DNA from: an uncultured Bacteroidia bacterium
Lineage (GTDB): Bacteria > Bacteroidota > Bacteroidia > Bacteroidales > UBA932
NCBI GenBank assembly: GCA_902774145.1
Contig: CACYHC010000005.1
Coordinates: 1-64,000, forward strand
Reading direction: 5' to 3'
Length of the DNA: 64,000 bases
Shown here one piece after another: positions 20,132 through 28,718 of this stretch (its first letter is position 1; the number at the start of each line of letters is the position of its first letter). The notes under the pieces were generated by a model. That model made no database searches. It worked only from the letters and a program-made list of their open reading frames with translations, and was not told the origin of the DNA. Position numbers and translations under genes: made by a program.

Positions 20132-21379
20132 TTACTTTCTTCTCAGATAGGAGGAAACGGGCGCGTTGGCGGGAGCGGCAAAGACCGATGCCGACGAAGT
20201 GTTCGGCTCGCCCTTGGTCACCATCAAATCGTCCAGATTGATGTAGAACATATCGGTGCAGTCGAAGTGCCGTACCGCAATATAGACCGTCTTTCCGTTG
20301 AAAGTATCCGGAATCTTGACGAGGACGTTCTCCCATTCACCGGAAGCCATCGGACCGACGGAGGCGGGGGTGTATCCCTTGGTCAGGGTCCCTTCCACCA
20401 CCTTCGTGCACTCGGCCACAGGATTGGTTATCGACATGGGATCCGTTTCCGTCACGTAGGCGGCATAATGCTCTTGGGGATAGGCGCCGTCCTGCGGGCA
20501 AACCCAGAAGGAGAGGTAGTTGTCGGAAGAGGCCAGACGAATGCCGGGGGTGAATACCCAGTTGTCCGGGGTAAGGGGACCCGACTCGTTGTTATAGGAC
20601 TGGGAGTAGAGTTTGCCGGTACCGGAGTGGGCGGCGAGGTTCGCACCGTCGTCGTAGATCCAGTTGTTTCCGTCGCCGTCGGCGTCAAGGAGCATCCATT
20701 CCGCGAGGGTGTTGATGTCCTCGAAGTCTTCGCTGAAGAGCACGGGGCCTTCCGGATCATCTCCGCCGCCGCCACCGCCGCCGGACGGGTTCTTGGCCTG
20801 CATGACGATGAAGCTGCGCACATCTTCTCCGGCTTCGTAGGTAACGAAGCCTGCGCGCTCTTCCTTGGTCGGGTTCTGGGCGACAGTGATGGTGAGGACG
20901 CCGTTATCGGGAACGGCCTCGATCCATTCGCTCCCCTCGACCGTAATCTTTACGGTTGCATCGGTCTTGTAAAGAAGCTGCAGCGTGCCGCCGGCATAGG
21001 GGAAGTCATATTCCTCATCCCAAATGTATTTGGAGTTGTATCCGTACTGGACGACCTGGACCGTGGCAAGCAGTTCACCGCCCCGGACGGTCACCACGGC
21101 ATAACGGGTCTCGATGTCCTCGTTTTGCGTCGTGCTGATATTGATGCCGTAGGTGCCGACGGTAACGGTGGCCCACTCCCGGTTCGAGAAGGCCTCGATG
21201 GTTTCCTGGGTAGTTACACCCACATAGGCGCGGCCGCCGTCCGATTCGAACTGTACCGTTCCCGTGGAGACGGGCAGTTTGGGTGCCGGTGCATACTGCG
21301 ACCCGTCGGGCTGCTGGGGCTGGCAGGCAAAAAACGTCAGCGCAGCCGCAATGAATGCCATATATTTTTTCATACGCAT
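20132..21379 (-). CDS. Lipoprotein with BACON-like and choice-of-anchor J (cleaved adhesin-like) domains
   Basis: A 415-residue lipoprotein, lipobox FFAC after MKKYMAFIAAALTF. Two BACON-like beta domains (about residues 35-190) end in SFIVMQAKN. A glycine-rich linker (SGGGGGGGDD) leads to a C-terminal jelly-roll domain that opens with VLFSEDFED and contains NWIYDDG and DNWVFTPGI, the pattern of choice-of-anchor J/cleaved adhesin domains found in gingipain-type proteins. Such domains bind carbohydrate or protein. The start overlaps the upstream stop (TAATG at 21379); a second in-frame ATG at 21373 is possible. Confidence 0.75.
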   Translation of the reverse strand: MRMKKYMAFIAAALTFFACQPQQPDGSQYAPAPKLPVSTGTVQFESDGGRAYVGVTTQETIEAFSNREWATVTVGTYGINISTTQNEDIETRYAVVTVRGGELLATVQVVQYGYNSKYIWDEEYDFPYAGGTLQLLYKTDATVKITVEGSEWIEAVPDNGVLTITVAQNPTKEERAGFVTYEAGEDVRSFIVMQAKNPSGGGGGGGDDPEGPVLFSEDFEDINTLAEWMLLDADGDGNNWIYDDGANLAAHSGTGKLYSQSYNNESGPLTPDNWVFTPGIRLASSDNYLSFWVCPQDGAYPQEHYAAYVTETDPMSITNPVAECTKVVEGTLTKGYTPASVGPMASGEWENVLVKIPDTFNGKTVYIAVRHFDCTDMFYINLDDLMVTKGEPNTSSASVFAAPANAPVSSYLRRK

Positions 21380-22665
21380 TATTCAACGAGTTTTTTCATT
21401 GTGGTGACATAGGCGAGCTGGTAGCTGCCGGAAGCCATGGTCCAGGAAGTGAAGCTGCCCTGCGAATTGCCGTTTGCATCCGTTCCCCAGAGAACCCAGG
21501 AATCGACAACCAGGTCACTCTGCCCGTTGTCTTCCCAGTTGACTTCCAGTTCGACGGCCGTATTGTCGGTGACGATACCGATCATACCGTATTCCTCTCC
21601 CCAGGACAGGCTTCCGCCGCTGGTCAGCAGGTCCCAGCCTGCCAGCATCACGGTGGTGGCGCCGACGGCACCGACTGCCTGGGCATTCCAGGTCAGCCGT
21701 CCGCGGGCGGCATCGTAACCGATGACGGGTTCGAAGAATTCGGAGAGGCCCTTCATCTTGAAGGTGCTGCCCTTTTCAAACTCGACCAGTTCCACGGGGA
21801 AGGAATTTTCGCCGTGGTAATAGTAGAAGCTCCAGTTGCCCAGATACTCGCTGTACGGGACATAGCCTTCGGGGATGACCTTTTGGAAGGCGATACCGGA
21901 ACCGGTCAGGGTGCCGTTCTCGCTGTCATAGGTAAAGTCCTGGAAGGTGACGCCCTGGAAGGTGAAGGGTTCGTTGAAATGGATACCGCCGGGGACCACC
22001 ATATAGCGGGCCGAGAGCATCTCCAGCGCTTCTGCGCCCTTGCGTCCGATGGAGAGCGTGTGGGATGTGCCGTCCATGAAACCTTCCACCAGACCGCCGG
22101 TTACTTCACCGGTGAAGGCCACGATGTCAAGCTTCGCTTCAGCCTCGTTCATCTCGGCCAGGAACTCGGATACGTTCCGGCTGAGGCGGTCCAGATAGCA
22201 GAAGTTGCGGGACCGCTTGCCGCGAAGGGTGATGCGCTCAGCCGTAACCTTCATGATCTCGAACTCGAAATCGCCGCCGCGGGCCTGATAGAGCGACTGG
22301 TTGGGCGTCGAGTAGTAATGAATGATTGCGTTATAGGTGTCGAAGGAAAGGACGGCGCCGTCGTCCGCAACCAGCTTGTAGCGGGAGGTGACGGCTTCTT
22401 CGGGATTGTCCTGTGCGTAAGCCGTCACTTCCTGGGCCGTAAATTTAAGACCGATGTAGCAGGTGGCATATTTGCTCCCGGGATAATAGGAGAGGGCCCA
22501 GCCTTCGGCGGAATCTTTCAGGATGTCCCGGACATTCTCCAGGTAGTCCTGCATACGGGCCGAAGACGGCTTGTCGAACACCTCAGGCTGGTCTTTGACA
22601 CAGGAAGCCAGGGGCGACAGCAGTACTGCCGCGGCCAGAATGGCAAAACATTTTCTTGTTTTCAT
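21379..22665 (-). CDS. DUF4302-type lipoprotein
   Basis: A 428-residue lipoprotein with lipobox LASC. The ATG at 22665 was chosen because gaggagg lies just upstream (22674-22680), a rare clear Shine-Dalgarno site in this window; an in-frame TTG at 22686 is less likely. The N-terminal segment (ARMQDYLENVRDILKDSAEGWALSYYPG) is characteristic of DUF4302 proteins, which are found next to SusC/SusD pairs. The C-terminal part (from about residue 270, EYLGNWSFYYYHG) resembles modules in two other lipoproteins of this block. Function unknown; a ligand-binding surface accessory is likely from position. Confidence 0.75.
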   Translation of the reverse strand: MKTRKCFAILAAAVLLSPLASCVKDQPEVFDKPSSARMQDYLENVRDILKDSAEGWALSYYPGSKYATCYIGLKFTAQEVTAYAQDNPEEAVTSRYKLVADDGAVLSFDTYNAIIHYYSTPNQSLYQARGGDFEFEIMKVTAERITLRGKRSRNFCYLDRLSRNVSEFLAEMNEAEAKLDIVAFTGEVTGGLVEGFMDGTSHTLSIGRKGAEALEMLSARYMVVPGGIHFNEPFTFQGVTFQDFTYDSENGTLTGSGIAFQKVIPEGYVPYSEYLGNWSFYYYHGENSFPVELVEFEKGSTFKMKGLSEFFEPVIGYDAARGRLTWNAQAVGAVGATTVMLAGWDLLTSGGSLSWGEEYGMIGIVTDNTAVELEVNWEDNGQSDLVVDSWVLWGTDANGNSQGSFTSWTMASGSYQLAYVTTMKKLVE

Positions 22666-22682
22666 ACGTTTTTCCTCCTCGC

Positions 22683-23621
22683 TCAAAGTTCAACGGAATG
22701 TAAATCCACACGGCCTGCGCCGACGTCGCCGAAGCGGCGCCCGAGGATGTCGCGCAGTTCATCGATATTGATGCCCCACTGGTCCTGTAGATAGGTGACC
22801 ACGATATCCAGCTTGGACTGGATGATCACGTCACCGTATTCGGCGTCTGGATTGACCTTGCGCACCTCCGTCGTCTCGTTGTGGGCGGCGGTCAGCTGCT
22901 CCTGCCACCAGGCGGCATCGTGGGTAATGTATTCGGAAACCATTTCCGCAAAGTCCTCCCGGTGCTCGCTCTGGGCGTAGTCCGTAATGAATCCGCGGCC
23001 GCGCCAGTACTGGTCGGTATCGAAGCAGGCGTCACCGACATAGTCCTTGGAGGAAATCTGTCCGAAGGTCTCCGGATAGGTTTTGGTCTGGTTCAGGATG
23101 TGGGTGAACTCGTGATGGATGGTCTTGATGTAGTAGTGGTTCAGGTACTCGGAGAGTTCGGCGCCCTCGTAGTAGTCCAGCACCAGCGGCAGTTCATTCA
23201 CGCCGGAAAGCATGATTTTCTTGCCTGCCTCTGCGGTACCCAGCACGATGGAACCGTTGTTCTTGTACTCCCAGGTCCCGATGAGGAAGAACATCTTGGG
23301 GAAGTAGGCGCGGGTAAAGTCCAGACCGGCAATCTCGTCGTAGGTGTCGACGCAAAGGTACTTCACAAGGTGGGCGTAGATGATGGACGCCTCATACTCC
23401 GCGGGAACCGTCCAGTAACCCATATCGGATTCGTTCAGCGCAAAGCGATACTTGAATTCGATGTTGTAGGGCTTCAGGAAATTGGCTTCCAGCCAGAAGT
23501 CGAAGGGATTCATCTCCACGGTGGAGTCCTTGATGACGCTCTCCGGGTTCAGCATATCTCTCCGGCAGGAAGTGGCCGTAATGGCGGCAAGGGCCAAAAG
23601 GGAAAGGATATATTTTTTCAT
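22683..23621 (-). CDS. Substrate import-associated zinc metallohydrolase lipoprotein
   Basis: A 312-residue lipoprotein (lipobox TATSC, Cys19). The zinc motif HHEFTH lies at about residues 168-173, inside YIKTIHHEFTHILNQTK, and a later Glu-containing segment (EDFAEMVSEYITHD) could supply the third ligand. This matches the lipoprotein zinc metallohydrolases regularly encoded beside SusC/SusD pairs. It probably trims peptide substrates at the surface or in the periplasm, but glycan deacylation cannot be excluded. Twelve bp after susD and 17 bp before the DUF4302 gene. Confidence 0.85.
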   Translation of the reverse strand: MKKYILSLLALAAITATSCRRDMLNPESVIKDSTVEMNPFDFWLEANFLKPYNIEFKYRFALNESDMGYWTVPAEYEASIIYAHLVKYLCVDTYDEIAGLDFTRAYFPKMFFLIGTWEYKNNGSIVLGTAEAGKKIMLSGVNELPLVLDYYEGAELSEYLNHYYIKTIHHEFTHILNQTKTYPETFGQISSKDYVGDACFDTDQYWRGRGFITDYAQSEHREDFAEMVSEYITHDAAWWQEQLTAAHNETTEVRKVNPDAEYGDVIIQSKLDIVVTYLQDQWGINIDELRDILGRRFGDVGAGRVDLHSVEL

Positions 23622-23633
23622 ATCAGGTCAGGA

Positions 23634-25346
23634 TTACAGGTTTTCGGCAGGAAATTCCCGTTCACGCAGCACAATTTCCGCAGGCTTGCCCACGGCACGG
23701 GGATTCGGCTCCATACCGGCGGTCAGCACTTCCTGGGGCAGCTGCATGGCCCGGCGGGGGTCGTTGACGGTCAGGATGTCGTCGGAGCGCACGGGCTTGA
23801 GGGCGGCGTCATAGGTGCCGGCCTTGGGATCCGGCTCCATGGTGCGGCGGTGAATCTCGATGCCGTAGCGCTTCACGTCATACCAGCGCAGGCCCTGGCT
23901 GTGGTTGTCCAGACGCTTCAGGTTGAGGATGCACTGGAGCATGGACTCCTGGATACCGCCGTCCGCACCGATGTTGAACGCGGGGTTCAATTTTTTCTTG
24001 AGGGTGGGGGCGTTCCAGGCCCAGTAGGCCATATTGGAGTAGAAGTCCACGATCTGCTCGGTGGTGAGGTCCGTCGAGAAGACGGAACGCTTGACGATGC
24101 TGTGGATGTAGGTGTTGATGTCTGCCGTCGCCTCGTCATAGAGATGCTGCATCACCTTGGCTTCTGCGCGGGTCAGCAGGGCCTCGTCCGTCGTGAAGGC
24201 GGGACAGACGGCGTGCGAGTAACCGATGCGCGCCACGGGGTCCGTATATTCGAACATATACGGAATCTTCATCGTGCTGACCAGGTCGTAGGTGGAACCG
24301 TTGTACCAGGCCGGGCGGAGGTAATAGTTCTGTCCGGCGTCATACCCGCTGGTCGTACTCCAGATTTGCCTGGCGTACTGTGTCTCCGTGAACGCCAGAT
24401 AGGAGTCGTGCGAGTACTTGGAGATGCCGGGATAGCAGAAGTAGTAGCCGAAGGAAGAATAGCTGGTCAGCATCAGCAGGTTGGCATTCTCGGAAGAGTT
24501 GACAAACGCATAGCTGATGACATCCCAGTCCCGTTCCAGCTTGCCCAGCGCTTCCCAGTTGCGCAGCACGCTGGCCGGCTGGGAACCGACGCACTTGGAG
24601 GCGTATTCCGCCGCCTTGTCCCACTTCTCATAGAAGAGATAGAAGCGGGCGGCGAAGGCGTAGGCCGCGCGGGTGTTGAAGTGATATTTCGGAACGCTGT
24701 AATAGGCGTCGCTCACATACTGGAGGGCAAGTTCCAGGTCGCGCTCGATCTTGGCGTACACCTCGGCTACATTGCCGCGGTCATACTTGGGATTGAGCTC
24801 CTGCTCCACCATCTCCATGTAGGGGATGCCGAGGTCGGTGCCGCTGGTCTCCTTGTTATAATGGAGACAGAACTCGTTCACCAGCATAAAGTGGTTGTAG
24901 GCGCGGATTAGCAGCGCCTCGGCCATCTCGGGGCCGAAGCCGCGGGCTGCAATTTCCGCGTGCTGGGCGATGGAGGTGGTCCCGGTGAGTTGGTAAATGG
25001 CGTCCAGACCCTGATTGGCATGAGCGATGCACAGCCAGGATTTGCCCCAGAAGCTGTCCGGTCCGTCGTTGTGGATACCCAGTTCCGTTACATCCTGCCA
25101 GGAGTAGAGCTGGTCGAAGAAACGTTCGGTGCCGGGGTTGTCGTCGCCGATATTGTCCACATTGTCGGACATATATTCATTAAGTGTCAAGTAGTTCGCC
25201 GTCGGATAACCGGAGGTGAGCAGGGCGCGGACTTTGGCTTTGGTATCCACTTCCGCCCTGTTGTCGGGCATGGTGTCCAGGAACTTGTCGCAGGAAACGA
25301 GACCCGTAAGCGCTGCAAGCGCAGCAATGATGTATCTTGTTTTCAT
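23634..25346 (-). CDS. SusD/RagB-like nutrient-binding lipoprotein
   Basis: A 570-residue surface lipoprotein (lipobox GLVSC, Cys19) of the SusD/RagB family. Typical features are the N-terminal FLDTMPDNRAEV segment after the lipid anchor, alternating TPR-like helices (AEALLIRAYNHFMLVNEFC) and a C-terminal RRAMQLPQEVLTAGMEPNPRA block like the family's 'R..FPIP..E...NP'. SusD proteins form the lid of the SusC barrel and capture the substrate. Eighteen bp downstream of susC. Sequence alone does not name the ligand; the adjacent peptidases favour peptides. Confidence 0.92.
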   Translation of the reverse strand: MKTRYIIAALAALTGLVSCDKFLDTMPDNRAEVDTKAKVRALLTSGYPTANYLTLNEYMSDNVDNIGDDNPGTERFFDQLYSWQDVTELGIHNDGPDSFWGKSWLCIAHANQGLDAIYQLTGTTSIAQHAEIAARGFGPEMAEALLIRAYNHFMLVNEFCLHYNKETSGTDLGIPYMEMVEQELNPKYDRGNVAEVYAKIERDLELALQYVSDAYYSVPKYHFNTRAAYAFAARFYLFYEKWDKAAEYASKCVGSQPASVLRNWEALGKLERDWDVISYAFVNSSENANLLMLTSYSSFGYYFCYPGISKYSHDSYLAFTETQYARQIWSTTSGYDAGQNYYLRPAWYNGSTYDLVSTMKIPYMFEYTDPVARIGYSHAVCPAFTTDEALLTRAEAKVMQHLYDEATADINTYIHSIVKRSVFSTDLTTEQIVDFYSNMAYWAWNAPTLKKKLNPAFNIGADGGIQESMLQCILNLKRLDNHSQGLRWYDVKRYGIEIHRRTMEPDPKAGTYDAALKPVRSDDILTVNDPRRAMQLPQEVLTAGMEPNPRAVGKPAEIVLREREFPAENL

Positions 25347-25364
25347 AGTGTAGCTCCGACTTAA

Positions 25365-28300
25365 TTAAAAACCAACTTTGAGGGTAAAGGTGAACTGTCT
25401 CGGGAGCGGGACGGCCACACCGCCCGTGTTGAAGAATTCGGGATCCTGTCCGTTCAGTTTGTCGTCGGCATAGAGCAGACAGAGGTTGGTGGCCTGCAAC
25501 TTCAGCCCAAGACTTGCCAGGCGGAGTTTTTCCGTAATCTTCCTGGGGAAGTCGTAGGCGAGGGAAACTTCCTTGAGCCGGATGAAATCGCCCTTGGCAA
25601 TACGCACGGTAGAGTAGTTGTAGGCGTTGTAGGCATAGCTCAGGTACTTGGAGGTCGTCGCATAGTAGCGGTTCTGCCAGTAGGAGGCGATGACCGGGAC
25701 ATCGGTCTTCAGCTCGTCGCCGGGAACCGTCCAGCGGTTCTTGAACTCCTTGGGCATGGAATCCAAATCGTCATAGGTGCTCTTGAAAACAGGGTCCAGA
25801 CGAATCACGTTGCCGAAGGAATAGGTGATGAAGACATTCAGCTTGAGGCCTCTCCAGGCGAAGATGTTGCCAAAGGAACCGACGTCCGTAGGATCGACGG
25901 AACCGGAATAAACGAGGTTCTTGAGTTTCACCTCGTCACTTTCCTGGAAGTTGATCTCGGAAACGGTCCGGACACCCTCTTCGTTGATGACGGTGGGAAG
26001 ACCCTCTTCATTGAGCCCGGCGAACTGCAGGGAGAACAGGCTTCGGACCGGATAGCCCTTGCGGGTGAAGCCGGTGCCCGAAATCAGGTCGATCATCCGG
26101 ACCTGGTTCTCCAGGTCCGTCACGATGTTGCGCGTGTGAGAATAAATGAAGTTGGTGGACCAGGAGAAGTCCCGGGTCTTGATGTTGGTCGTCGTGAGGG
26201 AAAGCTCGACACCGTCGGAATACATAGATGCGACGTTACCGAGTTTGATAATCTGTCCGCCGATACCCTGTGTCGTAACGGGACCGATGAGGTCGTAGTT
26301 GTTACGGGTGTACCAGTCGACGGCGAGGTTGATGCGGTTGTCGAGGAAACCGGCCTCGAGGCTGATGTTCAGCTCGTGCTTCTTCTCATAGGTGAGGGCG
26401 AGGTTCGCCAGTTCGTCGATTTCCAGGGCGCTTTCCTTGTCGGGGGCGAAGGGACGCCAGGGGTTGTCCGCCTTGATAACCACAAAGGAGTTGGTCACGG
26501 AAGGACGGTCGCCCGTCAGGGAGTAGGATGCCTTCAGCGTGAGGTGGGAAAGCGCCGGCTGGGCCGGTTTCATCCACGGTTCCTCGCTGATGTTCCAGGC
26601 GCCGGAAATGTTCCAGGTCGGCATCCAGCGGGCGGGGCGGGCTTTGCCCAGACCGTTGGTGCCCTCATAACGGATGGTTCCGTTCAGAACGTAACGTCCT
26701 TTGTAGGAATAGGTTCCATTGGCAAAGAACGCCGCGCTGCGCACGTGGGTGTTGACCAGAGTGTAGTACTCCGTATTCTCTTCGGAGCCCTGTTTGAAAA
26801 TCCGGTAATCGTAGTTGGCGATTTCGCCGAAGTCAAACTGCATACCCCAGCCGCGGAACCAGGTGCCGTGACGGTCCAGGCTGTTGATTTCCGTACCGCC
26901 AAAGAGGCTGACGGTATGATCCCTGGCAAAGGTCTTGTTGAAGTTGAAGGTAGCACGGAAGTCCCAGCCGTCCATGGCGTTCTCCGCGCGCTCGTAGATA
27001 CCACCGACAGGCAGTACGCTGTACTTATAACCGTAGAGGTTCTCCGGATCCTTGTAAAGGAAGGGGTTCGCGTCACGGATGGCGGGCGTAGACATCTCGC
27101 GGTAGGCGAGGGCCTGGTTCGCTTCGTCGAGGATGTAATGCTCCTGGCTCGTGCTGGCATGCTTGTAGGCACCCAATGCACTGAATTCCAGGAATTCGAA
27201 AGGCTTATACTTGAGTTCGCCCTGCACGCGGATATCAAACACACTCAAATCGAGGTAGTTGTTGTCCAACTCGTGCATAATGTTGAACTTCGTATAGTTG
27301 CGGGTGTAGAACTCGTTCGGGTCGAGGGCCCGGGAGGTGTTGAGGGCGTAACTGTAAGGGTTGATGTCGAAATCACGCTTGACCTCGCCGGAAACGACGT
27401 CCGTCTCGCTGTTGATGGTTCCGGGCGCCCGCTGCTTACGGTAGGAGGCGTTGCCGATCATGTTGAAGGTCAACACCTTGGAAATCTTGAACGTGGTGTT
27501 CAGGTTGGCCGTGTAACGCTGCACGGAACTCTGGAGCGTCCAACCCGGATCGTGCATGACGGAAATGGAGGCGTAGTAATTCGCCTTTTCGGAACCGCCG
27601 GAAGCGCTGACCGAGTGGTTGTGCATGACCGTGTGCTGGAACAGGCGGTCGAACCAGTCGGTATTCCGGTATTCCGCCGCGCGCAGATAGGCGTTGCGGG
27701 CCGCTTCCGTGTTCTCCAGACCGAACGAGCCGGTGAGGGGATCGTAGGTGGAAATCAACTGGTACATCTTTCCGTAGATCCCGCTGTTGCTGGCGTTGGC
27801 CGTTTCCGCGTAGTTCAGGTAGCCCTTCTGCTGCAACTCCTGATAGACTTCCATCTGGTCCTGGGAGTTCATGATGTTGAAGTTGCTGTAGGAGGGTTTC
27901 AGACGGTAGGTGTATTCACCCGTATAGGTGATGTGAGCCTGCCCGGCCTTACCCTTCTTCGTGGTCACGACGATAACGCCGGCCATCGCGCGCGCGCCAT
28001 ATATAGAGGTAGCGGAACCGTCCTTGAGGATATCGAAGGTCTCGATATCGTCCGAGTTCAGTCCGGCGATGGCTGAGGAAATCAGGGTGTTGGGGTCGCC
28101 GGACGAAAGTTCGTCCGCACTGACGTCCACCACATCTTCCATAATGACGCCGTCCACCACCCAAAGGGGCTTCGAGGAACCGTAAATGGAGGTGGCGCCG
28201 CGGACGCGGATCTTCGGAGCGGTTCCGAAGGTACCGGACACGTTCTGCACGGATACACCGGCGGCGCGGCCTTCAAGGGAACGGGAGATATCCGCCATAC

Positions 28301-28706
28301 CGGAAATGTTGCTCTCCGATGCGTCGAGCTTTACGGTGGAACCCGTGTTGAGGCGGCGGTCGACGGTGTACATACCGGTAGCAACGGCGGCTTCCAGCAT
28401 ATTCACATCATCTTGCATGACGATTTTGACGCTGGGAGCGATGGCAACCGACGTCTCCTTGTAGCCCATGCTCGTAGCGATGACCTGTTTGGCCAACGAC
28501 GGCACGTTGTTAATCTGGAAGTTACCGTCCAGGTCGGTAATCGCGTAAAATTTGGGGTTCCCGTCGATGGTGACGGCCGCCCCCACGAGGGGCTGGCCGT
28601 CAGAGGCGGCAACCACGGTACCCTTCACCGTCCGGGGCTGGGCCTGTGCGATGGCTGCCCCGAGAAGGACGAGTAGTGTCGCGAGAAAAAATCTGCATTT
28701 TTTCAT
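25365..28706 (-). CDS. SusC/RagA-like TonB-dependent outer membrane transporter
   Basis: A 1113-residue TonB-linked barrel. After the signal peptide there is a carboxypeptidase-regulatory-like domain (VKGTVVAASDGQPLVGAAV, about residues 23-100), then the plug (GRAAGVSVQNVSG, APKIRVRGATSIYG, PLWVVDGVIME, and DGSATSIYGARAMAGVIVV) and a 22-strand barrel ending in FTFTLKVGF, with the usual terminal Phe. It imports large ligands using TonB energy, with SusD as lid. Second gene of the - strand block, 12 bp after the repeat lipoprotein gene. No anti-sigma signalling extension is evident, so it is unlikely to sense its own ligand through a FecR-type system. Confidence 0.95.
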   Translation of the reverse strand: MKKCRFFLATLLVLLGAAIAQAQPRTVKGTVVAASDGQPLVGAAVTIDGNPKFYAITDLDGNFQINNVPSLAKQVIATSMGYKETSVAIAPSVKIVMQDDVNMLEAAVATGMYTVDRRLNTGSTVKLDASESNISGMADISRSLEGRAAGVSVQNVSGTFGTAPKIRVRGATSIYGSSKPLWVVDGVIMEDVVDVSADELSSGDPNTLISSAIAGLNSDDIETFDILKDGSATSIYGARAMAGVIVVTTKKGKAGQAHITYTGEYTYRLKPSYSNFNIMNSQDQMEVYQELQQKGYLNYAETANASNSGIYGKMYQLISTYDPLTGSFGLENTEAARNAYLRAAEYRNTDWFDRLFQHTVMHNHSVSASGGSEKANYYASISVMHDPGWTLQSSVQRYTANLNTTFKISKVLTFNMIGNASYRKQRAPGTINSETDVVSGEVKRDFDINPYSYALNTSRALDPNEFYTRNYTKFNIMHELDNNYLDLSVFDIRVQGELKYKPFEFLEFSALGAYKHASTSQEHYILDEANQALAYREMSTPAIRDANPFLYKDPENLYGYKYSVLPVGGIYERAENAMDGWDFRATFNFNKTFARDHTVSLFGGTEINSLDRHGTWFRGWGMQFDFGEIANYDYRIFKQGSEENTEYYTLVNTHVRSAAFFANGTYSYKGRYVLNGTIRYEGTNGLGKARPARWMPTWNISGAWNISEEPWMKPAQPALSHLTLKASYSLTGDRPSVTNSFVVIKADNPWRPFAPDKESALEIDELANLALTYEKKHELNISLEAGFLDNRINLAVDWYTRNNYDLIGPVTTQGIGGQIIKLGNVASMYSDGVELSLTTTNIKTRDFSWSTNFIYSHTRNIVTDLENQVRMIDLISGTGFTRKGYPVRSLFSLQFAGLNEEGLPTVINEEGVRTVSEINFQESDEVKLKNLVYSGSVDPTDVGSFGNIFAWRGLKLNVFITYSFGNVIRLDPVFKSTYDDLDSMPKEFKNRWTVPGDELKTDVPVIASYWQNRYYATTSKYLSYAYNAYNYSTVRIAKGDFIRLKEVSLAYDFPRKITEKLRLASLGLKLQATNLCLLYADDKLNGQDPEFFNTGGVAVPLPRQFTFTLKVGF

Positions 28707-28718
28707 ATCCTGTCAATC

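Noticed and set aside
17609..21412. Very long open frame (over 1,200 codons) on the + strand opposite the S8 protease and lipoprotein genes
   Set aside because: It mirrors the codon pattern of real genes on the - strand in GC-rich DNA and shows no domain, signal peptide or promoter. Similar antisense frames at 34229-37033, 1993-3573 and elsewhere were discarded for the same reason.
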